A stretch of DNA of 64,000 nt, from the NCBI RefSeq assembly GCF_011075055.1, contig NC_058149.1:7694449-7758448 (forward strand), read 5' to 3'. Shown one piece after another: positions 52,201 through 60,964 of this stretch (positions within the stretch are counted from its first letter, which is position 1; each line of letters begins with the position of its first letter). The position numbers and the translations under genes are program-made. The notes below the pieces were generated by a model that searched no databases, had not been told where the DNA came from, and saw only the letters and a list, made by a program, of their open reading frames with translations. The DNA is from Mangifera indica (taxonomy: Eukaryota; Streptophyta; Magnoliopsida; Sapindales; Anacardiaceae).

Positions 52201-55200
52201 GTTTATAGTGACATTTTGGGAACTATTTTGATTGTGGTCAATGAGAAAAAAGTAGATGTTTGTTTGAGTTTGTGGGATGGAAGAGGGGTGATCAATATAT
52301 GGGATTTTGAGAATTTGAGTGTGAAGTTGATTAAAGTGGTAAAGTGATGTGAGGGGTTGTCTGGGAGATGCAGAGAAAGATTGTTGAGTTGGGGAAGAAG
52401 AGAACGAGTTGTATAAAGGAAAATTTGATTTAGAGAGATTTGAAGTGTTGGATTGGTCGGGTTGGAATTATTGGATGATCCTGGGGGTTTGGGTAGGAAT
52501 TAATTGAGTTGAATGTGAAATATATTTGTAATTGGGTTGGATGTGATTCAAGGAGTAGGTTGGATTTGTTTATGGAATGGGTTTGGGCAGGTTTGTGTGT
52601 AAGTTGGGTTGAGTGTGCCTTGTTTAATTGAATTTAGGTTACGCTGCTTCGGTTAGGTGGTTGGGGTTAATTGTAAAATTGGCTAGGTTTGGTTAGGGAT
52701 AAAAAGGGATGGATTAATATGAGCTTGGGTAGGGTGTATTTGATATATGGGTTAACGTGAGCCAATTGGGTTTTGGTTTAAGCCTTGGGCTTGTATCATT
52801 ATTGTATGGGTTGGATTGGATTGAATGTGGGTGTTATTGGGTTTAGCTGAATTTGGGTTGGATTGGATATTCGAGAAGGAGTGTGTTGGTGGGTGTTTAG
52901 GTGGGTTATAATATCCGGGGTATTGTATTTGGGGTTGGGTTTAATTGCAATGGATTTAGGTTTGAGTCGAATAAATGGTATGTTGGGTTGAGTTAGGTTA
53001 TAAATTTTTTTTTCCTCCTTCCAAGCATCTTCCATTTTCCATTTTTCATAGTTTCAACATAAACTCAAATGATGGATTGCATCTCCATTGATTTCTCTAG
53101 TTCTTGTTCTTTTTGTTTTTCATTTTCTTCAACTTGCATTGCTCATTCTCTCCCCTTCTTTAGTTGAAGTCGATCTCTAGATGAATCAATGAATTCCAAC
53201 AATGGAAACTCAACAAAATCTGCTATTTCTTCCTTCCAATATTTGTCTTTTACCAATTGTTCCTCAGAAATTGTCGAATCTTCATCTAAAACACTGACAT
53301 CAACCAACTCAATTTTGTTCCTCTTTGTTTCTTCATTGAATACGATTATGATGTCCTTACCATCCAAATCATCTTCCTCAGACAAAAGGATAACCCATGA
53401 CTTGTTTTTACAATCATAACTCAAGTCATCCTTGCTTTCACAACAGAGACAAATTTCGTTCTCTTGCAGTTCTTAGATTTTCCATTGTATTAGTCGTCAA
53501 ACAAGCTTCAATCATCCATTGTTGTCTTTAATGATATTGAGTCTCTCCATCCACAGAATCGAGAGTTTTGATACCAATTTGATGCATACTTTTGCCAACA
53601 ACTCAATATAACTCAGTAAAATTCAATAAATGCAATATTTTGGTTGTTTCGATAACACTGAAAACCTTTGCCAAGGCTGGATTCGAGAGCTAGCTCTTTC
53701 CTAAGAGTTTTTGCAACCAGTGATGATTTTCTACTCCTCCCATACTTTCTACATCTTTTTTTATTATTTTCTCCACTAATCTAAAAAGGACACGTGTACT
53801 TTAAATTCTTCTTGGATCACACACCTACTAGTTTCATGATGTACATGCATTTGTGTGGTGATAGGAGTTCTATCACAACCCCTCAAACAACAAAGGTTGT
53901 CTTTAATCTACAATGGGCAATCCCTATACTCCCTAGGAATGTGCAAAATCAAAGGGAAAACGGTGCTTCACAACTCTTTCCTAAGTTTGATGAAGAATCT
54001 AATAAAAAATATGAGTCAACACCATGACCAAGAGGTAGGAAAACGTACCAACCCCCAATAATCATGCAAGAGAAAGGTGTTTCACAACTCTTTCCTAAGT
54101 TTGATGAAAAATCTAATGAAAAATACGAGTTAACACCACAACCAAGAGGTAAGAGAACGTACCAACCTCAATAATCATATAATAGAAAGGCTGACCTTCC
54201 TACTTTCAGCAGAGTTGTCAATATTGAGCAATTCTTTGATTAGATTTGTGAGGTAGAGTGTTTTTTTCAAAAATCATGTAAATTGAACATGAATAAAAGG
54301 TGAATCTAGTGGCCTACAAATTGAAGAGAGTTGCTAGTGCATGGTGGCAACGTCATCAAGAGCAATGACATTTGATAGGTCAACCAATTGTGAGGGATTA
54401 GGCACCCATGAAAGCACTTTTGAAGGCACATTTTTTACCCTTTGACTATGAGCAAACATTGTTCCAACAATTTTAGAATTGTTGTCAAAGTAATAGATTT
54501 TTTTTCGTATATATTGAAGAGTTCTTGCGTTTACAAGCACGATGCAACTTTAATAGGTCCGAAGACCAACAAGTAGCTCGTTATGTGAATGGTTTGAATT
54601 ATAATCTTCAAGGCCAATTAGCTATGCAAAGTATTTGGTCTATAGATCAAACATAGACTTTTTCTTAGAGTGATAGAATTCTCATCACCACACCAAAGCA
54701 TGGACATAATGCAACCATAGGTGTGTGATCTAAGAAGATCTAAATGTCCATGTGTCTTTTTTGGATTGGTGGGGAAAATTAAAAAAATGGGAAGGTGTGA
54801 GAGTGAAAACAAGCATCTCAATCATCTCAAGCAAGTCATTTTAGCTTTAAGGGATATCAAGTTGTTCACGAACCTAAAGAAGTGTGTTCCTAACAAATAA
54901 ATTGGTGTCTTGGGGCTTTTTTTTTTTTTAAAGTAATGATGGGTTTCCTTGAACTATCTACTTTCTGTAAAAGGTTCGTATAATGGCCCCAATCACCAAT
55001 TGTTTGAAGAAAGGCCAAATTCAATGGGAAGAAAAGATGGATCAAAGTTATGAGTTGATAAAAGAGAAGTTAACCACAACCCCTGTCTTATCTTTGTCGG
55101 ATTTCACCAAAGTCTTTGAGTTAGAATGTAATGCTAGTGGAATTTGCATTGGAGTTCTTTCCCAATAAAGGATGTCTATTGCATTCTTTAGTGACAAGTT

Positions 55201-57550
55201 GATTGAGGCAAGAAAAAGTAGTCCACATATCAACAAGAGCTCTATGTGGTGTCGAAGACATGGGAGGCCTATTTACTTCCCAAGGCGTTCATCATTTTTT
55301 CTGATCATCAAACTCTACAACATTTTAGAGCACAAAAGCATGTAGACCGTATGTTAGCAAGGTGGGCGTCATATTTAAAACATTTCAATTTTGTATTGTG
55401 CATAAATTAGGTGCAACTAATAAGGTGGCAAATACCTTGAGCCGACATGTTGCATTATTGGTGAAGATTGCTCACGAGGTTCCCAGTTTTGACCAACTCA
55501 AAGAGTTGTATGAAAAAGATGAACACCTGCTAGATTTGAGGACAAATCTTTGCCAACAATGGGAGACTGATGCATTCTCGAATTTGGAACAAGTCCAAGA
55601 TGAGTATTTACTCAAGGGAAGAAGATTATGCATTCAAAGGAGTTCTTAACACGGCAAGTTTATTAGAGAGTAGCATTCTAGTAATTTGAGTGGACTTGTA
55701 GGAATGGATAAAACCATTGCAAAATATGGGCATATCCAAGATGTTCAATATGGTGAATTTTTCCTTCTTCTATCCCAAGGTCGATTTGTATGAAGAGACT
55801 CTTAAGCAAGTTTTTTTTTTGAAAGAGAATGGAGGACCAAGCCAACAACCCATGCATGGAAAGGAACCAAGGCAAGAAGAGTGCACAACAAAGTCCAAAT
55901 GGCTGAAAAAAGGCATAGAGTGACGTCAATTAGAAGAAAAAATAGTAAATCCATATTTTGTTTTGAAAGCATATCTCATAAAATTTTAGTCCTAGCTAGA
56001 TTACTTTTCTTTTAGAATGGAATCCTAGTCATAGTTAGATTAGTTTTCTTTTAACATTCGGTTTAGATTAGTTTTTTAAGTAGTTATCTTATTTCTAGTA
56101 AAATTAGTCTCCTTAATGATTAAATTTTCCTGAAGTCGTAGTTCTAGTCAAAGTAGAGTTTTCTATTTCTTGCAGAGTTAGATTTCTTAATAGTTATTCT
56201 TGTGTGTTTAGGAATTAGTTTTTTATTTTAATTAGGTCAGTTATCAGCCTATAAAAATGATTTTGTGTCTGTGATTTTCATTCCATTTTATTGATCAATA
56301 AAACTCAGTCTTTTGAGTTTATTAAAGAATTGTTTTGCCTTTAAATTGCTTTGCATTCTTTTTTATCCTTTTCATCTTGTCGAGCAATATCAACATTATG
56401 TCCTCATGAACAATATCACGATCCACTCAGTACTTGTCCTCCGTCAAATGAGATTGATTGATTGAAATTCGTCTTGATGGAATTTATCATCTTCCGTAAT
56501 TATTTGTCTAAAACATGTTGATCCTCTAAATTAACATTAGCAGCATGTTTATCTATTTTTATTCATTTATTTTTTTTCAGGTTTGTTTTTGAAGGAATAG
56601 ATGAAGGATCCTTGGATTCAGCTCTAGACAGAGCATTTAGATACTACAGAGACGGTAAGTTCACTTTCCATAGGACTCAAATTTATTCACATCATGCATC
56701 TAACAGATTCTTTATATCAAAATAAATCTGAGCATACCAAATGACACCGCTGTTGATTTTTTATTATTTGCATGTTATTGCTGAGTAATGAGGTAGATGA
56801 GCCTAGTGGAATTTGCTTAGTCAAATATAATGGGGTGGATGTAAATATTACTATCTCATGGATCCTGAGAACATTTCCCTTTGTTAACAGATTAATTTAG
56901 ATGTTTTTATAATCTTGCTTAAGATTTTCTTGAAGTAATAACTGGTTCCGCCTTACTTGCAGTTAGAGCTGGTGCTTCAAAACTGTAAAAAAGGGGTCAT
57001 TTCTTCGGTCATTCAAGTATTTGTACATTTCTGATTTCTACATATTTTTTCATAGGAAAATGCAAAGATTTTAATCACAAACCAATTTCAGTTTTTAAAT
57101 ACCAACTGAGAGCAACTGGAGAAAGCATTTGTAAACTGGGACTCAGGAGTAGGAATTACATTGTTAAGTTATTTTGCATGTGTTTGTTTTCCTTTTAGTA
57201 CAAAAATGTTTTCCATTACTATTGAACACATTTTTTTTTCGTTTTTATTTCAAATACTGTTTTCAGAAAATGATAATTAAATTTTTAAAACTCAAAACCA
57301 TTTGTTTTTCAAATAAAATGCTAAAATGATATTGAACATAATTTAAATTGTTGGTGAAGTAAAAGCAGTTTATGTATCTCATGTGGGGGAGCAAAATATT
57401 TTGCTTTGTAAGTTTTAGTAACTTTGTTTTGATGCAGAACCAGATGAATGGAAGAGTCTTGTGCAGAAGGTTATGGAGATAGACAATAGCTGGAACAACA
57501 CAGCCGGCAAATATGTCAAGATATACAACTCTGTTAGAGCGGTATGCTAA
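32406..57550 (+). CDS. SS5: Starch synthase, GT5 family, SSV (SS5)-like, plastid
   Basis: Fifteen exons join in frame to 606 residues: 32406..32570, 33165..33686, 33962..34060, 34188..34240, 34547..34604, 35045..35127, 36548..36625, 37947..38026, 45465..45655, 46828..46902, 48579..48619, 48834..48939, 49388..49470, 56581..56654, 57438..57550. Starch synthases add glucose from ADP-glucose to alpha-glucan ends in plastids. The first ~55 residues are Ser/Arg-rich with few acids, like a transit peptide. The GT5 half has KVGGLGD at 122-128 (ADP-glucose binding), HVHEWQTG and [17 protein letters not shown]. The GT1 half has ITRLVAQKG (Arg423, Lys428), YEPCGL (Glu503) and KTGGL at 523-527. All the usual motifs are present. 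The protein lacks the long N-terminal coiled coil of SS4, and its length suits the SSV/SS5 class, whose Arabidopsis member promotes starch granule initiation. The class call is less certain than the family. Introns 8 and 13 (about 7 kb each) carry nested transposons. Confidence 0.88.
33823..33836. repeat. TG microsatellite in starch synthase intron 2
   Basis: A run of seven TG units in the intron after exon 33165..33686. Confidence 0.85.
38469..38672 (-). repeat. Copia 3' LTR
   Basis: A 204-bp terminal repeat that on the plus strand starts TGAAGAAACTG and ends CTGTAACA. It carries a TATATATA stretch. It reads the same as 44016..44217 wherever both exist. Confidence 0.9.
38673..38684 (-). other. 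Copia polypurine tract
   Basis: CTTGAGGGGGAG on the minus strand, directly next to the 3' LTR. This is the plus-strand priming site in the Copia life cycle. It overlaps the stop codon region of the polyprotein. Confidence 0.8.
38680..42843 (-). CDS. Copia gag-pol polyprotein (intact, 1387 residues)
   Basis: One uninterrupted frame carries every Copia domain in the canonical order. A UBN2-type gag region comes first, with the zinc knuckle [14 protein letters not shown] near 255-268 (CX2CX4HX4C). The aspartic protease [13 protein letters not shown] is near 342-354. The integrase has its His-Cys region ([12 protein letters not shown] near 470-502) and a DDE core containing [23 protein letters not shown] and [18 protein letters not shown]. 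The reverse transcriptase shows [44 protein letters not shown] and catalytic YVDD near 1070. RNase H shows SDADWAG near 1229, STTGYCVF and SSAESEYRA. No stop or frameshift is seen, so it could still be functional. It is antisense to the starch synthase intron that hosts it. Confidence 0.97.
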   Translation of the reverse strand: MSTIMTDIKPITMAEMVPVMSKITEHKLNGSNYLDWSKTVRLYLLSLEKDDHLTQAPPTDGTRQAWLRDDARLFLQIRNSIESEVVSLINHCEFVKELMEYLDFLYSGRGNLSRIYEVCKAFYRAEKQDRTITSYFMDFKRTYEELNMLLPFSPDVKVQQTQREQMAIMSFLAGLPSEFETAKSQILASPEISSLHDTFTRVLRTESTPSFQSNSALISRSGAFETGRSYNKNRGGSSSNRDKVIDRNHESGGIVCYYCHEPGHTKRTCRKLQNRASKSQSAHVAATNIATNSLSEETIMISADEYAKFSQYQESLKSSSTPITASVESGNPNTCLISSSSKWVIDSGATDHMTGNPNLFSTFQSFASPSNVTLADGSTSSVLGSGTVNLTPSISLSSVLSLPQFSFNLISVSKLTRALNCCVSFFPDHCLFQDLMTKQIIGKGHESGGLYVLDMQMPRSIACSSALTPFEAHCQLGHPSLPVLKTLCPQFRHVSSLDCESCQFAKHHRLSSGFRVNKRANSPFELVHSDVWGPCPSVSKTGFKYFVTFVDDYSRMTWLYLMKNRSEVFSHFCVFHAEIKTQFHVSIRTLRSDNAKEYFSESFQSYLIQNGILHQSSCAATPSQNGVAERKNRHLLETARALLFQTQVPKHFWADAVSTSCFLINRMPSSILQGQIPYTVLFPDKPLFPIKPKIFGSTCFVRDIRPSVTKLDPKSLKCVFLGYSRLQKGYRCFCVTLNKYLGSSDVTFLENIPFFSASPTYNIQGEDDDLLVYTVTSSHPLEDAATSVSSSEISLSEESTPTRPPITQVYSRRQQPPDTCPEPFSSSSDPVPNDIDLPIALRKGKRQCTYPISSFVSYGHLSPISCSFIASLDSISIPNTTHEALSHPGWREAMIEEMNALADNGTWDLVNLPAGKKAIGCKWVFTVKVNPDGSVARLKARLVAKGYAQTYGVDYSDTFSPVAKLTSVRLFISMAATYNWPLHQLDIKNAFLHGDLQEEVYMEQPPGFVAQGEYGKVCWLRKSLYGLKQSPRAWFGKFSQAIQKFGMIKSKCDHSVFYKQSEAGSILLVVYVDDIIITGSDNVGISSLKSFLHTQFQTKDLGGLKYFLGIEVTRSKKGIFLSQRKYVLDLLTETGKLGARPCSTPMVPNLQLTKDGDLFEEPEKYRRLVGKLNYLTVTRPDIAYSVSVVSQFMSSPTVDHWAALEQILCYLKGAPRRGILYENHGHTGIECFSDADWAGSKVDRRSTTGYCVFVGGNLVSWKSKKQSVVSRSSAESEYRAMAQFVCEIIWVYQLLTEVGFQMSLPAQLWCDNQAALHIASNPVFHERTKHIEIDCHFVREKIQQNFISTRYVKTGEQLGDIFTKAVNGVRIDYICNKLGMINIYAPT
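42864..43615. mobile_element. Fold-back (MULE-like) element with very long inverted repeats
   Basis: A 752-bp insertion in the Copia leader, flanked by an exact 10-bp duplication TAAAATAAAT (42854..42863 and 43616..43625). The outer termini are GGCCAAACGACTATTTCCCA and its complement. Inner arms at 42993..43218 and 43227..43452 read as exact reverse complements (226 bp each) around an 8-nt loop, TGGGGAAG. The 9-10-bp duplication and long terminal repeats suggest a Mutator-type fold-back. The mirrored 83- and 71-residue frames on both strands are by-products of the palindrome. A longer relative lies at 59971..60927. Confidence 0.85.
44003..44015 (-). other. Copia primer-binding site
   Basis: Minus-strand TGGTATCAGAGCC, immediately inside the 5' LTR. 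It is complementary to the 3' end of plant initiator tRNA-Met, which primes first-strand synthesis in most plant Copia elements. Confidence 0.9.
44016..44217 (-). repeat. Copia 5' LTR
   Basis: 202 bp matching 38469..38670. On the plus strand it starts TGAAGAAACTG and ends CTGTAA, two bases short of the CTGTAACA end seen in the other LTR, then passes directly into Tourist MITE sequence (TAATAAAATC). Confidence 0.9.
46172..46201. repeat. CA microsatellite
   Basis: A run of CA units in the intron between starch synthase exons 9 and 10. Confidence 0.9.
46350..46703. mobile_element. Second hAT-like MITE family, near-complete copy
   Basis: About 354 bp with inverted ends: TAGCTGGATTCAAGCC on the left and, on the complement of the right, TAAGAGTGGACTCAAGCC. 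The arms are GAGCC/GGCTTG-rich. The middle has imperfect repeats of a 'gatgaatagtgttac' unit. It lacks the GACGTC palindromes of the first family. A clean target duplication was not found. It lies in starch synthase intron 9. Confidence 0.6.
50217..50841 (+). repeat. Gypsy left LTR (approximate)
   Basis: It aligns with 55833..56441, with many substitutions and small indels, so this insertion is much older than the Copia element in intron 8. Confidence 0.65.
51683..52069. mobile_element. GAGC-family hAT-like element, decayed copy
   Basis: The left end is TAAGGCTAAATTCAAGTC and the right end complements to AAGGTAGATTCAGAGTGAGC. The arms hold AGCTTG/GAGCTCGAG blocks. TGTGGG occurs on both outer flanks, possibly the remains of a target duplication. 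It lies inside the non-autonomous LTR element. Confidence 0.55.
53143..53424 (-). CDS. Unassigned 93-codon frame inside the LARD-like element
   Basis: An acidic frame ([32 protein letters not shown]) in the interior of the nested LTR element, downstream of its primer-site-like sequence on the same strand. It has no motif I recognise. It may be the remains of a gag-like or captured gene, or chance. I assign no function. Confidence 0.25.
   Translation of the reverse strand: MSYDCKNKSWVILLSEEDDLDGKDIIIVFNEETKRNKIELVDVSVLDEDSTISEEQLVKDKYWKEEIADFVEFPLLEFIDSSRDRLQLKKGRE
53935..54170 (+). repeat. Tandem duplication of about 120 bp in the gypsy interior
   Basis: Two adjacent copies share TTCACAACTCTTTCCTAAGT and ACGTACCAACC, with a few substitutions between them. 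They lie just upstream of the gag remnant. Confidence 0.75.
54190..54655 (+). pseudogene. Gypsy gag remnant
   Basis: Plus-strand pieces read [19 protein letters not shown] and, further on, [20 protein letters not shown] and [12 protein letters not shown]. These are typical of the retrotransposon gag domain (the capsid-like protein of gypsy elements). Stops and frameshifts separate the blocks, so no protein can be made. Confidence 0.75.
54671..54805 (+). repeat. Inverted fragment of the LARD-like LTR
   Basis: On the plus strand it starts TGATAGAATTCTCATCACCA and continues as the reverse complement of the LTRs at 51000 and 53582. It splits the gypsy gag remnant from the reverse-transcriptase remnant. 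Confidence 0.65.
54810..55650 (+). pseudogene. Gypsy reverse transcriptase/RNase H remnant
   Basis: The end of the reverse transcriptase ([20 protein letters not shown]) is followed by a disrupted linker. The RNase H region follows: [47 protein letters not shown], then [20 protein letters not shown]. These blocks are characteristic of Ty3/gypsy pol. Frameshifts and stops break the frame (for example after VLSQ), so it is a pseudogene. No integrase follows before the right LTR. Confidence 0.85.
55833..56441 (+). repeat. Gypsy right LTR (approximate)
   Basis: Partner of the repeat at 50217..50841. It ends about 140 bp upstream of starch synthase exon 14. Confidence 0.65.
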
Positions 57551-57988
57551 TATAAATCTGAAGCGGATATACTATGATCGCTGAGAGACAGGCATCAAAC
57601 TTTCTAGCTGATGCAAAGTGTAATTTCAACTAAAAGCATCTGATATGCTACCGTCAAGGAAACCTTCATATGAAGCCCTGGTCCAAGTTTGCTGCCCTGG
57701 AAATGAAAAAGTTTATCTTTCAGGTATAAAGCAGAATCACATTTCAAAAATGGTGGGAACTTCACCAATATTAGTAACTTTGTGTTATTCCAGGTGTGTA
57801 TATGTTACTGCACTTTAAATACATGAACATATTATTTATTTTAATATGTATAAACATGCTTTGCTTGACCAAATAAGTTCCTGGATCTTCCAATAAACTA
57901 GTGGTGTTGCAATTCTATAAGGCTATTTCTAAAGGAATCATTTGAGGGCATCAGTGGAACCTGCCTAGGCGTGGCAATGGTTGCTTTA
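57551..57988 (+). other. Starch synthase 3' untranslated and downstream region
   Basis: Non-coding sequence from the stop codon (57548..57550) to the microsatellite. It is expected to contain the polyadenylation site, but no single signal stands out. Confidence 0.45.
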
Positions 57989-57996
57989 CATCTCTC

Positions 57997-58083
<87 letters not shown>
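57989..58083. repeat. CT/TA compound microsatellite
   Basis: A run of CT units passes directly into a run of TA units near 58033. Confidence 0.95.
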
Positions 58084-58089
<6 letters not shown>

Positions 58090-58677
58090 GTATGTATTAT
58101 ATTATCCAATATCTGCCCACAACCCTATCCCATGTCCAGGTATGGAAGCTTGGCAGGAAAGTGAAAGGCACAATAAGTAGTGTTTATTTCATTTTTCCCT
58201 CTGATGCAATGGCTTAGAGTTGAGTTAATCCACTTCCTATTAGTGGCCTTTTCATAATTCAATGAGACTAATATTTTAAGAGTAATATTATGTGTATATA
58301 TTTTTAATAAATAATTGGGTACACATGAATGTCAACATATAATTTAATCATATAATAACATATTATTTATACACTTAATTGTGTACTTGAAAATGTGTAC
58401 AGGTAGTTTTATTATTAAATAATATGACAGTTCTATAATGGGTATCATTTAAACTAAAGGGTGAAGAACCTTATTTATAGTCAATGAAATCTCAGTCTAC
58501 TTAAAGCAGCCGCATAAATTATATTCTTAGAGACTGTTGGAATGAAATAATGGTCTTCAAAGTTCTAAAACACGTCTTGTGGCTAAATTTAAATAACTAA
58601 AACCTACTGCTAATGTAGCAATTCTTGTTATACCCTTAACACATAGGTGTACCCTTCCTCAGGCAAATAGTCTATTC
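58084..58677. other. Intergenic, no gene seen
   Basis: AT-rich DNA between the microsatellite and the next hAT-type element. No coding or structural signal recognised. Confidence 0.45.
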
Positions 58678-58992
58678 TAAGGCTGGATTCGAGCTTGAGT
58701 TTGGCTCGAAATGAGCCAGCCCTAAGCCAGCATGAGCCGAGCTCGAGCTTGCTCGTCAAAGTTTGTAAATTAAAATTTTTGATACAAAATGACGTTGTTC
58801 TGCCCAATTTGTATTAAAATAACGTCGTTTTAATAACGAATTAATTAAAATTTTGAATTCGAAACAAGTCGAATTGAACTCGAATCGAGTTCGAGCTCAA
58901 GCTTAACGAGCTTGAGCTTAAGCTTGAGCTCGAGCTCTATTACTATTAAATCAAGTCGAGTTAAAGTTTGGTTCAGTTCGAATCTTGCCCTA
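58678..58992. mobile_element. GAGC-family hAT-type MITE, copy with diverged ends
   Basis: 315 bp. The left end is TAAGGCTGGATTCGAG and the complement of the right end is TAGGGCAAGATTCGAAC. The centre keeps a TAACGTCGTTTTAATAACG box and a decayed GACGTTGTT box. The flanks GTCTATTC and GTCTTAGA share only part of a possible 8-bp duplication, consistent with age. Confidence 0.7.
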
Positions 58993-59104
58993 GTCTTAGA
59001 TTTTACACATTAATATAAATGTGAGACTCATATCTTATGTCTATGACCCAAGATGTTACAGGAGATAAATTAACTTCAATCATAAATATACATAAAGCAC
59101 AAAC

Positions 59105-59380
59105 ATCTGAATTCTTCTTTTCTACCAAGATGGTCATATAGTTTCTCTTCCAATGTTGAAGTTGTCACATTAGAAGTAGACTACCTTCCCATCCGTTTTC
59201 CCAGTGCCACCAGTGGGTTACACCAAGCTAGATTTGTGCATAAGGCTTTGATTTAGGCTTGGACTTACACTTGGCTTTAACCTTGCCCTTACCCATTCTA
59301 GTGTCAATTAGAACTACATGCACAGACCTCTTAATATCATACTCCGTAGTCTTCAATATTTTTAGAAGCTCAGCTTAAGA
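59105..59380 (-). pseudogene. Copia gag relic (zinc-knuckle region)
   Basis: The minus strand reads MLKTTE.DIKRSV, then a basic KGKVKAKCKSKPKSKP stretch, then LQHWKRNYMTILVEKK in another frame. This matches the end of Copia gag, where a Lys-rich linker precedes the zinc knuckle (GHWKRNC..YL in intact elements). The first knuckle half and its cysteines are corrupted and stops intervene, so it is non-functional. Confidence 0.65.
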
Positions 59381-59540
59381 TTTCTTGTAACACCGTGTAA
59401 TACCCTCAGGTGCATTTTAGGGGTATTTATATCTTTTAACCCTATTTCGAGATATTTTCAGTTTTAAATATATATATTCACATGCATGTGTGTGTGTTTT
59501 TATATATATATCTATATAAATATATAGATATACATAAAGA

Positions 59541-60925
59541 AATTAAAAAAAAAAGAAAAGAAAAAGAAAATGAGATAAGGATTATATAAAGAGAGAAAAG
59601 CAAAAAAATGCAACTTTTACCCTTTTTCCATCATCTTCTCCGCCTCATCCAACAACCAGCCCTCTTCATGTCATTTTCTCTTCATGTCAATTTCTTTTGT
59701 TTTGTGAAGATAAAGAAAGGAATTGAAGGAGTTTTGGAAGACAAATAAGAAAAGAAAACAAAGAAGCATGTGTGTGTGTGTTCACATGCATGTGTGTGTG
59801 TGTTCACATGCATGTGTGTCTCTGCCTCATCTAGTAGTCAGCCCTCTTTATGCCATTTTTTGTTTGTTTTGTGAGGATAAAGAAAGGAATTGAAGGAGTT
59901 TTGAAAGACAAATAAGAAAAGAAAACAAAGAAGCATGTGTGTGTGTTTATATATATATATATATATATATGGCCAAACGACTATTTCCCACCCAAGGTAT
60001 GCTGTAATGACAAGTTTCCACCATTTAACTATAGAAACACCAAACACCCACCCATGGTTGGTTAAATTTAACAAAACTCTAACGGTGGTAAATTTAATCT
60101 CATTTTCCTCCCTTAAAAGTTTAAAAACTAACATTTTTTCCCTAAGCTAAGTTTGAAAAGATTGCATTTCCCCTCCTAGGGTTTATTTCCAAACCCTTCC
60201 AATTTCCAAACCCTTCTCTGTCGCTTTCTCCGGCGTCATCACCGGCTGTTTTCCCCTCCCAACGGCTTCTCTTCCACCGACGACCCCTCTCAACTCGACC
60301 TCAACGCATCCGATGCATTTTTGAAGCCGTCTGGGAAGAGAAATTGTCTTCCCAAACGACGAAGATGAGATCGATCAATCTTGTCTTCATCGTCTGGGAA
60401 GACGATTGTCTTCCCAGATGAAGACGACTCGTCTTCCCAGAGGACGACGAGTTGTCTCGTCGTCTCGTCTTAGTCTGGGAAGACGTCGTCTTCCCAGACG
60501 ACGACGACGACTGGGAAGACAAAGAACTTCATCTTTCCCGACGAAGTTCTTTGTCTTCCACAGCTTCTCCAACTCCGATTGAAAGTCCAAATGGGATGAA
60601 AGAGATCTCCAGAAGGTAAGGATGCTTCGGGAGGGAGAGATCGTCGGCAATGGAGCCGGAGACCGTCGGCAATGCTTCGGGAGGGTGAAACTGCGATTTT
60701 TTAAAACTTAGGCTGAGGGGAATTTTAGTTTTTAAAGTTTAGGGGGGCAAACTATATTCTATTTTAGTTTATTTTTAATATTCTAGAGAAAATGATGATT
60801 TTACCCTTACCACTGTTAGGGTTTTGTTAAATCTAACCGGCTATGGATGGGTGTTTGGTGTTTCCATAGTTAAAGAGTGGAAACTTGTTATTACAGCATA
60901 CCTTGGGTGGGAGATAGTCGTTTGG

Positions 60926-60964
<39 letters not shown>

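Larger units (their letters stand above)
51000..53875 (-). mobile_element. Non-autonomous LTR element (LARD-like) nested in the gypsy element
   Basis: Direct repeats at about 51000..51289 and 53582..53875 share blocks such as AAAATTCAATAA, TTTTTTATTATTTTCTCCAC, TCTTCTTGGATC and GAGTTCTATCA. On the minus strand the LTR begins TGATAGAACTC. A primer-site-like TTGGTATCAAAACTC lies just inside the upper copy (about 53556-53570), which fixes the orientation. The 2.3 kb interior lacks reverse transcriptase, so it must have moved with borrowed enzymes. It contains a hAT-like MITE and one unassigned frame. Confidence 0.6.
50217..56441 (+). mobile_element. Decayed Ty3/gypsy LTR retrotransposon
   Basis: Approximate LTRs 50217..50841 and 55833..56441 share a run of blocks: CAAGGCAAGAAGAGTGCA, GATCAATAAAA and TTTTGAGTT. 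A TGGTATTAGAG primer-site-like sequence follows the left LTR at 50850. The interior carries gag (54190-54655) and pol fragments (54810-55650) on the plus strand, with protease, most of reverse transcriptase and integrase missing. A minus-strand non-autonomous LTR element sits inside. It all lies in starch synthase intron 13. Outer borders are approximate. Confidence 0.75.

Noticed and set aside
52420..53010. GGGTTTG/GGTTGGGTT-rich stretch resembling telomere repeat
   Set aside because: The spacing is irregular and no TTTAGGG array is present; it is a G-biased part of the LARD-like element.
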